The notes under the pieces: model-generated | Database searches by the model: none | Seen by the model: only the letters and a program-made list of their open reading frames with translations | Told to the model about the DNA's origin: nothing | In this document: positions 20,777 to 31,634 of the stretch, one piece after another | How positions within the stretch are numbered: the stretch's first letter is position 1 | Layout of the letters: each line of letters begins with the position of its first letter | Assembly (NCBI GenBank): GCA_964036315.1 | Contig: OZ038488.1 | Location: 68,895,842 to 68,959,841, forward strand | Direction: 5' to 3' | DNA: 64,000 nt | Source of the DNA: Acanthosepion esculentum | Taxonomy: Eukaryota; Mollusca; Cephalopoda; Sepiida; Sepiidae | Position numbers and translations under genes: made by a program

Positions 20777-21085
20777 TAATGCTGAACATCGGGAAGAGAC
20801 AATTGAAATTTCTAGTGAGGAAAGATGACTTGGAAAATTTGATACTCACAGAACAGATTGAAGGCAAGAGGGACAGAGAAAAACAACGCATAACCTACTT
20901 ACAGATCTTGAATAAATGGATGGCGGAACAAGGTTTAGGAGAGATAACAAAAGGGCAAAATTTATTTAGTGCTACGAAGGACAGGAAATTGTACAGAGAC
21001 ATGATCGCTTACACCGTAAAGGAACATAGAAGAAAAAGTAGTCACACAGAGTTTTTAGAAGGAACACAAAGATTTTAGAAAGGAA
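20777..21085 (+). pseudogene. RTE-type LINE reverse transcriptase remnant, C-terminal part
   Basis: Encodes 'NIGKRQLKFLVRKDDLENLI', 'LTEQIEGKRDREKQRITYL', 'LNKWMAEQGLGEI' and 'RDMIAYTVKEHR', the conserved C-terminus of this RTE family. It follows in the same orientation as 19690-20462, so the two are one element split by an insertion. The same region is seen at 26.75-27.0, 28.2-28.47 and 32.0-32.6 kb. Confidence 0.85.
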
Positions 21086-21257
21086 CCAAAAACCCAATCC
21101 TAAACAGGAAGCAAGAGATATTCAAAAGACCGGGGAGGGGTGTGATCCGTGCGATAGCCAAACTTATCTACTCCCATTGAAGAAAAGGTGTAAATAAATA
21201 GTAAATAAAAGTTTTAGGCAGAGATGTTAGCAGTAGAAGTACAGAGTTGATGTAGAC

Positions 21258-21930
21258 CAGGCATGGGCAACCTTTTCCGGCCAGTGGGCCGCATTAGATA
21301 TAGCTCATCATACGGCGGACCGAGCTACTAAAATGATTCAAGGTAATTTTTCGTTGAAGCTGTCTCAGCCATTTTCATCATAGAAGATCATACACGTAAG
21401 CATCTGCCATAGAAATGGTGAAAGGCTGATTGATTTTGGAGAAAAGATTTCCCAATAAATTAAAAGAATGAAGTCCCGGTATAATTTTATCACAAATGAC
21501 AGCGGTGAACACACATTGTTGCATGTGATTTGTTTCTTATTTATTCATTAGAAAATACAAAAAAGTAATTTTTAAATTAAAAATTGTATTTCTTCTCTAG
21601 AGAAAAAAATGTTTCTTCTCCAGACAAAAAATTATTATGAATGTCCTGTTTCTAACGTAAATGATATTTACATGCATGGTCTTCCTTGGTGAAAATCACC
21701 AATGGTTTAAAACGTTATTTTTAACGAAAAGTTACAAGATTGTAGAAATGCTGTGCTTAATCATTGTTTATGTATGTGGTTATGCGTGAGAAAATGTGAG
21801 TGAACAAGTGAGGACGAAACGAAATGAACAAAATTTTAATAAACCTTATTTTGCTCATGGAATTCGGCGTGCCATTCAGAAGCCAAAACGGGCCACATTT
21901 GGCCCGTGGGCCCCACTTTGCTCATGGCTG
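21258..21930. mobile_element. Non-autonomous hAT element
   Basis: A 673-bp element with short TIRs: left CAGGCATGGGCAA, right TTGCTCATGGCTG. Sub-terminal GC-rich parts mirror each other ('ggccagtgggccgc' and 'gggccacatttggccc'). The flanking octamers atgtagac and aaatagat agree at five of eight positions, a decayed 8-bp duplication. CAG...CTG ends and 8-bp duplication fit hAT. No transposase frame is visible. Confidence 0.78.
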
Positions 21931-24120
21931 AAATAGATATTAGAAGTTCTCGAGTCCAATAGGAAATTGGAACATTTGACGCAAATAATTTCTTTTCCAG
22001 TAGAATCTCCTTCATTTCCAACGTTATCACCTGTGATGAAACTTTTTCGCATTATTAAATCGGAGATCAGAGGTTTTTTTGTTTCTTACGGAAACAACTG
22101 TTACATAATAATAAATTCATTTTTGGGGGGGGGGGTGTCTTTTTTTTTTTTGTGCTAAACCAATGCACTTTCCCATTTTCTGTTATCTCATGTTGTGGGT
22201 GTAGGAAGGCTGCGTAAATATTTAAAGTAGCGCTGCAAATAAAATATGCAACATCCACAAACATAAATTATAAAAAAGGTCAAATGGTGACGATATTCAA
22301 TTACGACAAAAAGGACAAGTTTGGAACAATAAATTAATTTTTATAAAGACAATTCTACAATTTTTTGTTTTGCAATCATGTGTGCGAGAGTATATCTAAG
22401 AGAAAAGTTCTTTACTGTTTCAGAAATGTTCAATGCCTAAAGTAAGTAAAAGTTGTCTGCCTTTTACTATAAAAGGTGAATTTAAATTGCACAAAAGTTT
22501 TTCTAATAAAGATATTAAATGGAAAAGGTTTGTCGTTGAAATTTTTCCTAATCTTTCATAAAAGAAGTTTGTTTCAAAATGCAGTATAAAAATTAAGTTC
22601 TCTTTTTGGTGTCTCTGTGAGTTTGTATCTCCTGTGCGTGTGTAAATATCTCTCTGCCTGCGAGTAAATCTCTGTGTGTATCCCTTGCGTGTGGCAATCT
22701 CAATGCGCCGAAAACTTGTTCGTCGTTTCTATTTATAGTTTTTTTTTTTAACGACTAAATCGGTTTTGCATTTAACAACCAATGAAATTCAAGAAAATGT
22801 TTGAAATTGAAATAAGGGTTACTAAACTCTTCCCAGATATTAAAACTTCTGTACTTATTTGATTTTGATATATTCAATTCGGAGCTTGCATCTTGGTCTT
22901 TTTTTTTTTTTGCTGGCAACCATACATTGTCTTCTTTCAATTGATAGTTAGTCCTTTCTTCGCACTTTTATTAACTTCCTTGTCTAAGTAGGCCTCTAGT
23001 TTTGTTTGTGTGTCTGCTATCAACCGTGTCACCTGCGTATCTACTATATTACTATACTATATTTAATAAGCTTATGTTAATACTACACCTAAAGGGAGAA
23101 ATGAAGTTTGTGAGATTACGTTGCACCAATTTTGTTTTTTGTTTTTTTTACGCGGCTTTGTCTGCTACGAAAATCGACATTTTCCTTTTAAATCTTAGAT
23201 TGGACCCCGATATAAATCTCACAGATTGGACTCCGATATAAAACAATGTCGACAAATATGCAACTATCTTTACCTCGAGTCAAGCTTAAAGGATATCTTC
23301 GTGTTTAAACAGCAGCAACAGCAGCAGCAGCTCGGCGAAATGAAAACAAACTGACTCGTTTTAAACCGTTGCCTCTGTCGGAGAGAGAAACGTTAAAGAA
23401 AAACTAGAGAGTGGCAATGGAAAGAAGAAGAAGAAAAAAAACAGCGTAAAGAAACTGGAGTCGAGAAAGAAAAAACTGGGTGGCGAGAGAGTAGAAAGAA
23501 AAAATTTAAAAAAATAACATAAAAAACGAAGTAACTGAAATATTAGATGACGAATGCGAGAGCAAAAAAAAAAAGAAAAAAAAAGGGAAACCCAAGAGAT
23601 ACACTGCATTTGATGACATGAAAGACAAAAGGATATACACGACGCACTGTCATTTAAACAGGGCAGGTAACAACGCTTTTACGGTATGTATGCATGGAAT
23701 TTTTATAGAAACTATCAGAGAAAATATTACATAAGCACTTTAGCTAGAGCTGAAAAAATTACTGTATATAAAAAGCAAGCTAGCAGTTCAGCTGAACATA
23801 AAGCGAAAATACATAAGAAAAACGAAAATACCGGACATAATCACAGCAATAAAATATTGTAAGAGAAACCAAGTCAGAAAACGCAAAACTCAAGTTATCG
23901 CCACATTTAAAAATTGTCTGCTCCGTATGAAAAATATATTTCTTTGCGGCTTTAATGTTATGTTTCATAAGTTAGAGTTTTACTATTACCACTATTTCCT
24001 TTCAGATACGTCTTGTTCTGCAGATTCCATGTGCTTAATGACAGGAGTCTGTTGAATCATATTTAGGAATGATGAAATAGCCTGAATTCATCAGTAATTT
24101 ATTTCTATAATTCATTTAAC
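21931..24120. other. No gene seen; purine/pyrimidine-biased spacer
   Basis: Contains a G-run/T-run at 22127-22152, simple T runs, a short (CAG)n at 23310-23330 and a strongly purine-rich block at 23380-23640. No coding or transposon homology is recognised. Confidence 0.45.
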
Positions 24121-24127
24121 AGTGCAG

Positions 24128-24158
<31 letters not shown>
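24128..24158. repeat. (AAT)n microsatellite
   Basis: About 10 AAT units. A LINE 3' end begins directly at its right side. Confidence 0.9.
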
Positions 24159-24159
<1 letters not shown>

Positions 24160-24450
24160 TTGGCACATGGGAACATCAACAATCCCTGTTGTAGTTGGAG
24201 CCTTAGGATTGGTTGTAAAATATTCCAGTAGACTAATTGAAGGGATCCCTGGAAGTCCATGCCTCAAAGAGATACAAAAAATTATTCTGACAAGTACAGC
24301 CCACACATTACGAAGGGCTTTATCTATGTAAATTTTTTTTTTTTTTTTTGCAGTGGAAAGTGTCATGATACCATTTCTAACCTTAGGTCCCTGGGCGGGA
24401 CCCGGAAAGAAATGTGTAAACGGCAGATATCAAAGGAAATAAATAATAAT
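24159..24450 (+). mobile_element. RLE-type LINE 3' end, copy a of a head-to-tail series
   Basis: Encodes the family's last ~60 residues: 'WHMGTSTIPVVVGALGLV', 'EGIPGSPCLKEIQK', 'LTSTAHTLRRALSM' then stop at 24329. The 3' UTR includes 'aaccttaggtccctgggcgg' and 'gacccggaaagaaatgtgt' and ends in (AAT)n at 24440-24455. It is 5'-truncated and starts right on an upstream (AAT)n tract. Confidence 0.82.
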
Positions 24451-24455
24451 AATAA

Positions 24456-25183
24456 TATCGCCCTACTAGGAACATCCCATATACTAAGAAAAGTGCTATC
24501 AATTAAATGACAATTCTTATATAGGACCTAAGTACCATATTTTGGACCAGGCTCTACAGCAGAGGTGAGCAACCTTCTCGAGAGTGCGTGCCAAAACCCG
24601 CCAAAGGTCAGACACCAATTTTTTTCCACGTGCCAACAAAAATTTTTGAGGCCTCAAAATTAGCAGCAACTAAGTTGGAACTGGGCCTACCTGAAATAAA
24701 GTTCATGAAAGCATCTGCCTGTTTTTTGTCTTGCTCAATTCACGAGAAATTCATTCTCTTTTTTCCTCTTCAGTTTTATTGCTTAAGTTCTCATGAACAC
24801 TTTCAAATTGTTCCTTTTCAGAAGAAGTCTTACAAACGATTGTTTCGGAACAAAAAATACATAAGGCTTGATTTTCTTTATTAATCATACAACATTTTTC
24901 AGTCGAGTATTCCTTAAATTCTGTAATATCTTCTTCATTTGGATGATATCGTTTCTTAGCTAATGATCGTGACATTCTGCACAAACTGTAATGGGAAGAA
25001 AATAAAAATACATGAGATAATGATATACATGAAAGAGGAAAAGAATAAAAGGGATTCTAATGAATAAGTTTCTCGTACCAGAAACAAGTCATTAGTGTGC
25101 CATGATTGGCACGCATGCCAAGGGTTGCCGACCCCTGCTCTACAGGAAACATAGCAGAAAACAAAACACACGAACAATAATAA
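24456..25183 (+). mobile_element. RLE-type LINE 3' end, copy b, split by hAT
   Basis: Starts 'ALLGTSHILRKVLSIK' and stop (24456-24507), a different subfamily from copy a. Its 3' UTR 'ggaccaggctctacag' is interrupted by a hAT element (24560-25137) and resumes 'gaaacatagcagaaaacaaa', ending in (AAT)n at 25172-25183. The same 3' UTR, unbroken, is seen antisense at 45.46-45.51 kb. Confidence 0.82.
24560..25137 (-). mobile_element. hAT element with decayed BED-finger frame
   Basis: A 578-bp insertion with perfect 8-bp target duplication CTCTACAG at 24552-24559 and 25138-25145. TIRs are CAGAGGTGAGCAACC (left) and GGTTGCCGACCCCTG (right). The minus-strand frame at 24984-24751 reads 'KKRYHPNEEDITEF', 'ALCIFCSETIVCK' and 'FESVHENL', like a BED-type zinc finger of hAT transposases. 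The first zinc-binding His appears replaced ('KEQFESVH' where the family has a basic-His pair). The catalytic domain is absent, so it is a deletion derivative. Confidence 0.86.
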
Positions 25184-25450
25184 TAATAAATGCAGATTCT
25201 GTGATAAATACCCAGAAACAGTTGACCAACTTTTATCGGGCTTCACGGTATTAGCATCCACTGAATATAAAAGTACGGCAGAGTGGACCAATGTCTGCAC
25301 TAGAAAATCTGCAATTTTTACGATCGGAAACTGTAAGAAACTTGTATGAACAGCATCCAGAGCCGGTTACAGAGATAGGACCTTTAACAATTTTATGAGA
25401 CTTTACAATACTGTTGTGGATTACGGGATGAAATCCGGTATCAAATAATA
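25184..25450 (+). mobile_element. RLE-type LINE fragment, copy c of the series
   Basis: Begins immediately after the (AAT)n tail of copy b with 'CRFCDKYPETVDQLLSGF', 'LASTEYK', that is, the zinc-finger region. It then decays ('EWTNVCTRKSAI'). The end of the copy is not clear. Confidence 0.72.
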
Positions 25451-25734
25451 ACAAACGCCAAGAATGAATATAGGAAATAAATGTATTAACGTAATAATAC
25501 AAACTGATAATACAGGTTAGTAGTTTCAGGAATGCGGGGTTAGTTGACATATATATATACAGTCTTTAGTATCGACGTATCGCTGTATAACTTCTTACTG
25601 AGTCTAAGTGCTCGTGACCGTGACTCTTGCCGCTACGTTATTCTACCCGACCGACTCAACGTTCCACTACTACTCTCCACTGGCGGTAGTATATGTATAC
25701 CCTGGATGAGTCCATGTGTGTAAAAAGGGGAGAT

Positions 25735-26085
25735 CCCTCAACAAATACACAGAGACAGAACAACCAAAGCTAATCTCCCAGTCATTGTGATCAAAGACCA
25801 CAAAACAAAATATGCTTTCATATTGACGTGGCAGTGTAATGAATCTGTAAATCTTCAAAAAACTATCAAAATACAAAGGTATTGAAGTGAAAATCTAAAA
25901 CATGTAGCACATAAGCCCTCAGATTGATTGAAAAAGATTCCGATAGACTAAATGATTCCTGGTAGCCTAAGTCTTAAAGAACTCGCATGTACAGCTCACA
26001 CTTTACGAAGGGCTTTATCTATGTAAAATGTGTGTGGTCTTAGTTTGTCTTCCTTTTTTTTTACAAAAATGGTCAGTAGAAAAAG
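25735..26085 (+). mobile_element. RLE-type LINE 3' end, copy d
   Basis: Across frames: 'KANLPVIVIKDHKTKYAF' (endonuclease-like segment with 'IKDHK' in place of 'V.DK'), 'ESVNLQKTIKIQRY', 'MIPGSLSLKELACTAHTLR', 'RALSM' and stop near 26017. The 3' UTR has no (AAT)n tail. Same family and orientation as copies a-c. Confidence 0.72.
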
Positions 26086-26725
26086 TCTAATGATTATTCA
26101 CTGTCTTTAACTGGCGTGTTGACAGATAGTATAAAGGCTTTATCTCATACAGATAACAGAATTATTAACGGATTGATAAAAAAGGAAAACTGTAATAACA
26201 ATTAATACCAGATTGTAATAAAAGTGTACAAAGAAAATCACGATCAATATATTCGGAATACGACGTAATAAATAAAAGTCAGTATAATTAATGTGTGCAA
26301 AAGACAATGTAAGAAGCTGCTTACACAAGGCAATATAATCAGTATGAAAAAAACATAACTTGCAGTGATAAAGTAATAAATGTATACACAGGATTTAGCT
26401 ACATTGCTAAACGTGCATATAACACTGATGTTAGAGCGTAAACACAGTAGATTAAGACTACATATCATTTTAAACATATTATTTAATAATAACGTCATAT
26501 ATACCTTCTGCAACCGATTGAGGCCGCATTAAGCCTTTCAAAGCAAGAAAAAGAAGATAACCCCTATTCAGCATTTCGAGGCAACTAGTGTTTTTAAGGA
26601 TGTATGACACATACTGGTTTGCTAATATGCCGTTTTCCAGGTATTCGTTTTTACTGCGGGTTAGACATACTTTTTATCGAAGTGGAGGTTAATGCAAATT
26701 TGCAAACAACAAAATTCTTCTTTTA
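26086..26725. other. No gene seen
   Basis: AT-rich spacer without recognisable repeats or coding signal. Confidence 0.45.
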
Positions 26726-26727
26726 TG

Positions 26728-27012
26728 TGTAGTGTCCCCTCGGGATACGAACAATCACGGCTCTTCACAACTTCTTATCCGTCGTAGCGCAAAGCAATGT
26801 CTGTTGTCATGTTATCCGTCCCAGTCTCTGTTTGTCCCTCCATTTACGCAACCATGTCAGACAGGTTCCTCGATTTTCCCTTTGCTCCTCTTGCTTTCAA
26901 TATTCTTCGTGAGTGTCAAATTCTCCAAGCCTTCTTTCCTCATTATATGTCCCATAAATTTCCAATATCTCTTTCCATTGCGTATTCGGATTTCCGTCTT
27001 CTCCCCAAATAG
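26728..27012 (-). pseudogene. RTE-type LINE C-terminal remnant
   Basis: Read on the minus strand, the segment is equivalent to the 'RQLKFLGHIMRxE-LENL-LTGQ-EGKR-RGKQR-TYL-SL' region and the 'SHDRL.PERT' terminus seen at 32.0-32.5 kb. In plus orientation the shared text includes 'gtcccctcgggatacgaaca' and 'cccataaatttccaatatct'. It is highly decayed. Confidence 0.6.
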
Positions 27013-27950
27013 TTAAAATCAAATATTTACTTAAATTATTTATTCTTTATCATTATTTAAGATGGTAATAATAGATGTGTTTTATGAACAATGAAAGATA
27101 ACAAAAATCTGAAAATGGATGCAGTAGGATCACCTCCGCTGAATGAAACATCATTTTCTACCGAATGTTGTCCTCTTCGTTGAATAAATGCCCGTGTCTC
27201 TGAGACAGAATATGTCACCGGATTACAAGCACTCTTTAAAGAAAACATTCAATCAACGTATGATCGACTGTCAACGGTGATATATAACATCTGTAGACTA
27301 ATAACAAAGCAAGCAGTTGAACGAATATTTATTTTCCCGCCCTATTAACAGAGAAAACTAAATCATGATCATAGAATTATTTCTCTAACATTTCTGTACA
27401 AACAGATTTTTTTAAAAGTTACTTCCCTTATGAAGCCCATTTGAATTTCCTACTCTAGACATAGTTATATAGAGCTGATCAGGATAGAAACTTCTAAATC
27501 TTTTTCTAATATTTGTATTAATAATAATAGTAAAATAATAATAATAATTTAGCAAACTTACTATATTTCTCGCTTTTTGAATAAATAATTTGTTGGTTTG
27601 TTTTTAAGGCCAATCTAATTAAACAGATTATTTTGACTTATTTAAATAATTCTGTAAAACTTATTTCGGCTTCGCAAGAAAAAAATTCTATTAATATGGA
27701 ATTGTAAACGACGACAACGGCTAATACAAATGCTGCGATTCCTAAATAACGTTGGCAGGCCTAAAAATTTAAGAATTCTATAAAAATTTTAACTTTGTAA
27801 AAAGTTATTTATGTTCGTCTATAAAAGTTTTTTTTTTTTTTTTAAAAAAAACTTATTTTTAAAAGTCAAGATTATATTCATATATTTTAATAAATGTAAA
27901 GATCGATATTTTTTCTAAAGTGAGTGAATTTTGACAAAGAAGTTATTTAC
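27013..27950. other. No gene seen
   Basis: AT-rich spacer. A C-run (27956-27967) marks the right end. Confidence 0.45.
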
Positions 27951-28010
27951 TTGACCCCCCCCCCCCCACTGAGTCAGGTTGTGACACAAGGTCGGTTTTT
28001 AACGTGAGGA

Positions 28011-28030
28011 CCCGAGTGTTTTCACTCGGG
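28011..28030. other. Short GC-rich hairpin
   Basis: CCCGAGTG-TTTT-CACTCGGG, an 8-bp perfect stem with a T4 loop, directly before the 10-bp tandem repeat. Function unknown. Confidence 0.6.
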
Positions 28031-28032
28031 CC

Positions 28033-28160
28033 GCTGGTCTAAGCTGGTCTTAGCTGGTCATAGCTTGTCCAAGCTGGTCAGAGCTGGGCAGAGCTAGTCA
28101 TAGCTGGTCTTGGCTTGTCATAGCTGGTCCAGGCAAAAGCCGGTCCAAGCTAGTCATAGC
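28033..28160 (+). repeat. 10-bp minisatellite (CTGGTCATAG-like)
   Basis: About 12 imperfect copies of a decamer CTGGTC(A/T)(T/A)AG in register, with a small disruption near 28130. Confidence 0.9.
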
Positions 28161-28204
28161 CATGATACTACCAGCGCAGGGACGAATCCCTGTGCCAGGT
28201 TTTG

Positions 28205-28470
28205 ACAAAGTAGCTGTTACGTAAAACCTGATCTCGTATGACAACGAATGCTGGACAATCTCTTCAAAAATGAAGAAGAGACTTGAAGCAACATAAAGAT
28301 GCTGAAGATACCATAGACAGAACATGTGAGCAACGACGAGGTTTTGGAGACAGTTGAAATTTCTGGGGCACGTAATGAGGATGCGGAACTTGGAAAAGCT
28401 GATATTCACAGAACAGATTGAGGAAAGGTGGGACAGACAAAAGCAGCGCGAAACATACTTGATGAGTCTG
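28205..28470 (+). pseudogene. RTE-type LINE fragment
   Basis: Shifted frames give 'SYDNECWTISSKMKKRLEAT', 'RMLKIP', 'HVSNDEVL', 'QLKFLGHVMRMRNLEKLIFT' and 'EQIEERWDRQKQR', the same C-terminal stretch as at 20.8 and 32.3 kb. A deletion removes the part between 'VSNDEVLE' and 'QLKFLGH'. Confidence 0.75.
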
Positions 28471-28494
28471 ATAGTAGAACAATAACAACAATGA

Positions 28495-28930
28495 GCTGCT
28501 TTCGCTGGTTCCTAGGCCTCATGAATTTAAACGTCCTACGAGGCTGGCATCCCGTTCTTACCCCTTCACCGTTGAAACTGTTAGATGTAGACGTCTCTTC
28601 TACTCCAATAGCTTCATGTCTCGCATATCTCGCCTGTGGAACTCCCTTCCTTATTCCTGTTTCCCTGACAAATACAATCTCCAACTATTTAAGTGTAACG
28701 TCAATCGACATCTCCAGTTGCCTTAATCTATCCACTTCCCTTCTCCACATCCTTTCACCTTTCATTCCTATGTGCTCTCGCTCCAAATCTTCTGTAACCC
28801 CCTTGCCTTGATCGATCCACTATCTTTCTCCACATCCTCTCCTTTACCACTCCTATCTGCTCTTCCTCCAAACCTTCTGTAACTCCTTGCGTGCTAGTGG
28901 CTTCCAGCCTTGCTTGGGGTGATAAGCTTA
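28495..28930 (+). mobile_element. LINE 3' end, young subfamily
   Basis: Encodes 'EFKRPTRLASRSLPF'-equivalent sequence in shifted frames and the tail 'CNVNRHLQLP', followed by a long 3' UTR of degenerate 'ccacatcctttcacctttca' repeats, closing in 'gcttggggtgataagctta'. It is almost the same sequence as 44051-44490 in the opposite strand; I count about ten differences over ~420 bp. It is the least decayed copy of its family here. Confidence 0.85.
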
Positions 28931-29154
28931 GAAAATAAAAAGAGCCACGGCACATAAAAGAAAAAATACAAATGTGACGCATTTAAAAAAAAAAATTAAA
29001 AACAGAGGATGTGTTGATATATGGCAATTTAAAAATTTGAACTGACAGTAAACAGAGATAAAATATTTATTAAATTATACTTTTAAAAATTGTTATACAA
29101 GTTAAATATTACTTCGAATGTTGTAAAGGCGCGATGTTAATAATCTATTTAGTT

Positions 29155-30690
29155 ATTACTCCACTATCCGAACATCGATTTTCCAGCTTTTGATTATCCG
29201 GAAAATTGGAATCACCCGAACATTTTTTGATTATTCGAAAAACTGAAATCACCCGGACATTATTTAATTATCAGGAAAATTGAAATCACCTGAACCATTT
29301 TTAATTATCCGGAAATTTTAAATCACCAGGACACTTATGATTATCAGGAAAATTGAAATCGCCCGAACAATTTTTGATTTCCCGGAAAATTGAAATAACC
29401 GGAACAATTTTTGATTATCGGGAAAGCTGAAATAACCCGAACATTTCCTGATTGTCAGGAAAATTGAAGTCACCCGAAAATTTTTTGATTATGAAGAAAA
29501 TTGATATCACTTGAACATGTTTTAATTCTCAGGAAAGTGAAATCACTCGCACATTTTTTTAATTTTCAAGAAAATTGAAATCACCCGAAGATGCTTTGGT
29601 TATCCGGAAAATTGAAATCAGCTGAACAATTTTTGATTATCGAGAAAATTTAAATCACCAGGATATTTTTTATTATCCGGAAAATTGAAATCACCCAAAC
29701 AATTTTTAATTATCCGGAAAATTGAAATCACCCGAAAATTTTTTGATTATCAGGATAATTAAAATCACCCAAACATTTTTTCGGAAAATTGAAATCAGCT
29801 GAAAATTTTTTTGATTAATTCAGAAAATTGTAATCACCCCAACATTTTTTGATTATCAGGAAAATTGAAACCAAAATTTTTTCAATTACCCGAACTAAAA
29901 CTATTCTAATATTTCATCCCAGATAAGTGCTTTGAGAATTTAGGGAACCATAATTAGCGTTTGATAAAATCGCTGATAATATTCACTTCAATTCGTGCTA
30001 ATTTTCTAGTGTATGTGTTTCCTAAAGAATATATATTTGAACTACCACATCTAGGTCGCGAGAGAGATTAGGACTTACGCGAATTTCAGATTCACATGGC
30101 ACAAGTTAACCGTGTTTCAATGAGAATTGGAAGGTATTTTTGTTTGCATAACACGACGCAGTCATTTACCACCTGTAGGTATGAATGGACTTTGGATGCG
30201 CTTCACGTTTTACACATAGCAGTCAAATTATGCAATATAATATCGATGGTAACACTTACTGACTAACGAGTTATTTTTACTTTTCAATATGTGTCTCGTT
30301 TTGTTCGACTTCGCGACCTTATGCATTGAATTAAAATGGCTACGAATTCGAATGATAAAACAGGAAAAAAACTACCCTTAGAAATACATCTATTTTAATC
30401 CAGATTCAGGAATTAGCGTCAGGAAAACCTGAGGCCAACCAGAAACAGAAAAAATTGATGTATTTCGTTTCATAAAAAAAAATAAAAATGAAAATTTTAA
30501 AAAAACTGGATTAAACTTTGAACAAAGCGTTCCAAAATGTTGTTCCATGATATAAATCTTAAATTCCGTTCAGAAATTGATTTTTTCTTAATTTTTTTTC
30601 AATCACCCGGAATTTTGAATAATCCGAATATATTTTTTCAACTCCTGTCCCAAAGTGCCGGACTATCAACGAAGTACTGTCGATTGTTAA
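29155..30690. mobile_element. Possible pogo/Tigger-like element carrying a minisatellite
   Basis: The left edge 'ctccactatccgaacatcga' and the right edge (reverse complement 'cagtacttcgttgatagtcc') resemble pogo-type ends of the form CAGTA..TCG.TTATCCGG. The interior has the 37-bp array (29196-29895) and about 750 bp without transposase motifs. The array monomer itself contains 'ttatccgg', so it may derive from the element end. TIR pairing is imperfect. Confidence 0.4.
29196..29895 (+). repeat. 37-bp minisatellite, about 19 units
   Basis: Degenerate units of about 37 bp: 'gattatccggaaaattgaaa' then tcacccgaacattttt. I count about 19 occurrences of the 'aaatcacccgaac'-type core across ~700 bp. 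Unit divergence is substantial, so the array is old. Confidence 0.92.
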
Positions 30691-31119
30691 CAATGCAGCC
30701 TGCTTTGTTCTACTGATGTCAGATGGGAACAAAGACCAAATTTGGCCTTACGCAAATTTATAAAAGACGATCTTCACTTTTAATTCTGTCATTTTTTTTT
30801 CAGAACGTGTTTATTAATTTCATAGTTCCAACATTATGTAAGGAAAATTTCAGATCAAAATCCCGTTAAAAACTCTACCAGACAATAAACTTATTAATCT
30901 ACCTTTACATATAAGTCATCCTTGGAATTATAGTCACAAGCATGATGAGAGCTATAGTGTCTTCGAACCTTACTAGATGCTTCATACTTGTTACCTTGAG
31001 CCAGATGAAACTATTGATAAGTATTATTATAGCAACGTTAGCTATAGACAAAACATAGGCTATTCATCGTAGACTGCTTGTTTCCAATCTGTTATTGCAG
31101 GCAAGTACTATTCTAGTGG
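30691..31119. other. No gene seen
   Basis: Unassigned AT-rich spacer between the pogo-like end and the 5S-like sequence. Confidence 0.4.
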
Positions 31120-31225
31120 GCTTACGGACATATAGCCTTGAAACACCGCTTCCCGTACGATCACCAAAGTTAAGCAACTTCGAGCTTGGGTGACTACTTG
31201 GGAATATCATTTCCTGTAAGCTTGG
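31120..31225 (+). pseudogene. 5S rRNA-like pseudogene or 5S-derived SINE head
   Basis: The sequence follows 5S rRNA from start to end: 'cttacggacatatagccttg', 'aaacaccgcttcccgtacga', 'tcaccaaagttaagcaact' and the 3' part 'cctgtaagcttgg'. Internally ~15 nt around the loop E/box C region are missing, giving ~106 nt in place of ~120. The 'GATCACC.AAGTTAAGC' stretch, the internal promoter A-box region of 5S genes, is well kept. It sits directly upstream of a tRNA-derived SINE. Confidence 0.85.
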
Positions 31226-31229
31226 GTAT

Positions 31230-31385
31230 ACGCGTGCTGTGATGGATAATGGCTTAGAATTGTTAATCGGGGAGCTGAGTTCTAGTTTCAGTTCGTTATA
31301 TTCAATTGTGCGTAAATACACTTGTGAAAGGTATGAATCCGCCTCTTCTCTCCCCAGCTATGGGTTAATTAGTAAGACTTGTATC
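31230..31385 (+). mobile_element. tRNA-derived SINE, 3'-truncated
   Basis: Starts 'cgtgctgtgatggataatgg' (A-box), decayed B-box region 'tgagttctagtttcagt', body 'gtgcgtaaatacacttgtga' and 'cccagctatgggttaattag'. Same family as the 6.3-kb copy. It follows the 5S-like unit after only about 4 nt. Confidence 0.78.
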
Positions 31386-31634
31386 ACTAAATCATTATTA
31401 TCTCCAACAAAAATAATTCTTACAATCAAAAACATATTTTCTGGCTTTAAATTACCAGCAAAATATTAAGCCTTAGAAAACAAATTACTCAACCAAACTA
31501 TTCTAGTGATTTCAAGCTTCACAGTATGACTATCGCTCGTGCTCGTAGCCTTGTGTCTGACTAAGCAAAGTAAATAACAATATTAATATACATAAAATAC
31601 ATAAAAAGTTCCGTACTGGGTATGACGATAAATT

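Noticed and set aside
31120..31225. Functional 5S rRNA gene
   Set aside because: An internal ~15-nt loss and several substitutions in conserved helices make a working 5S rRNA unlikely.
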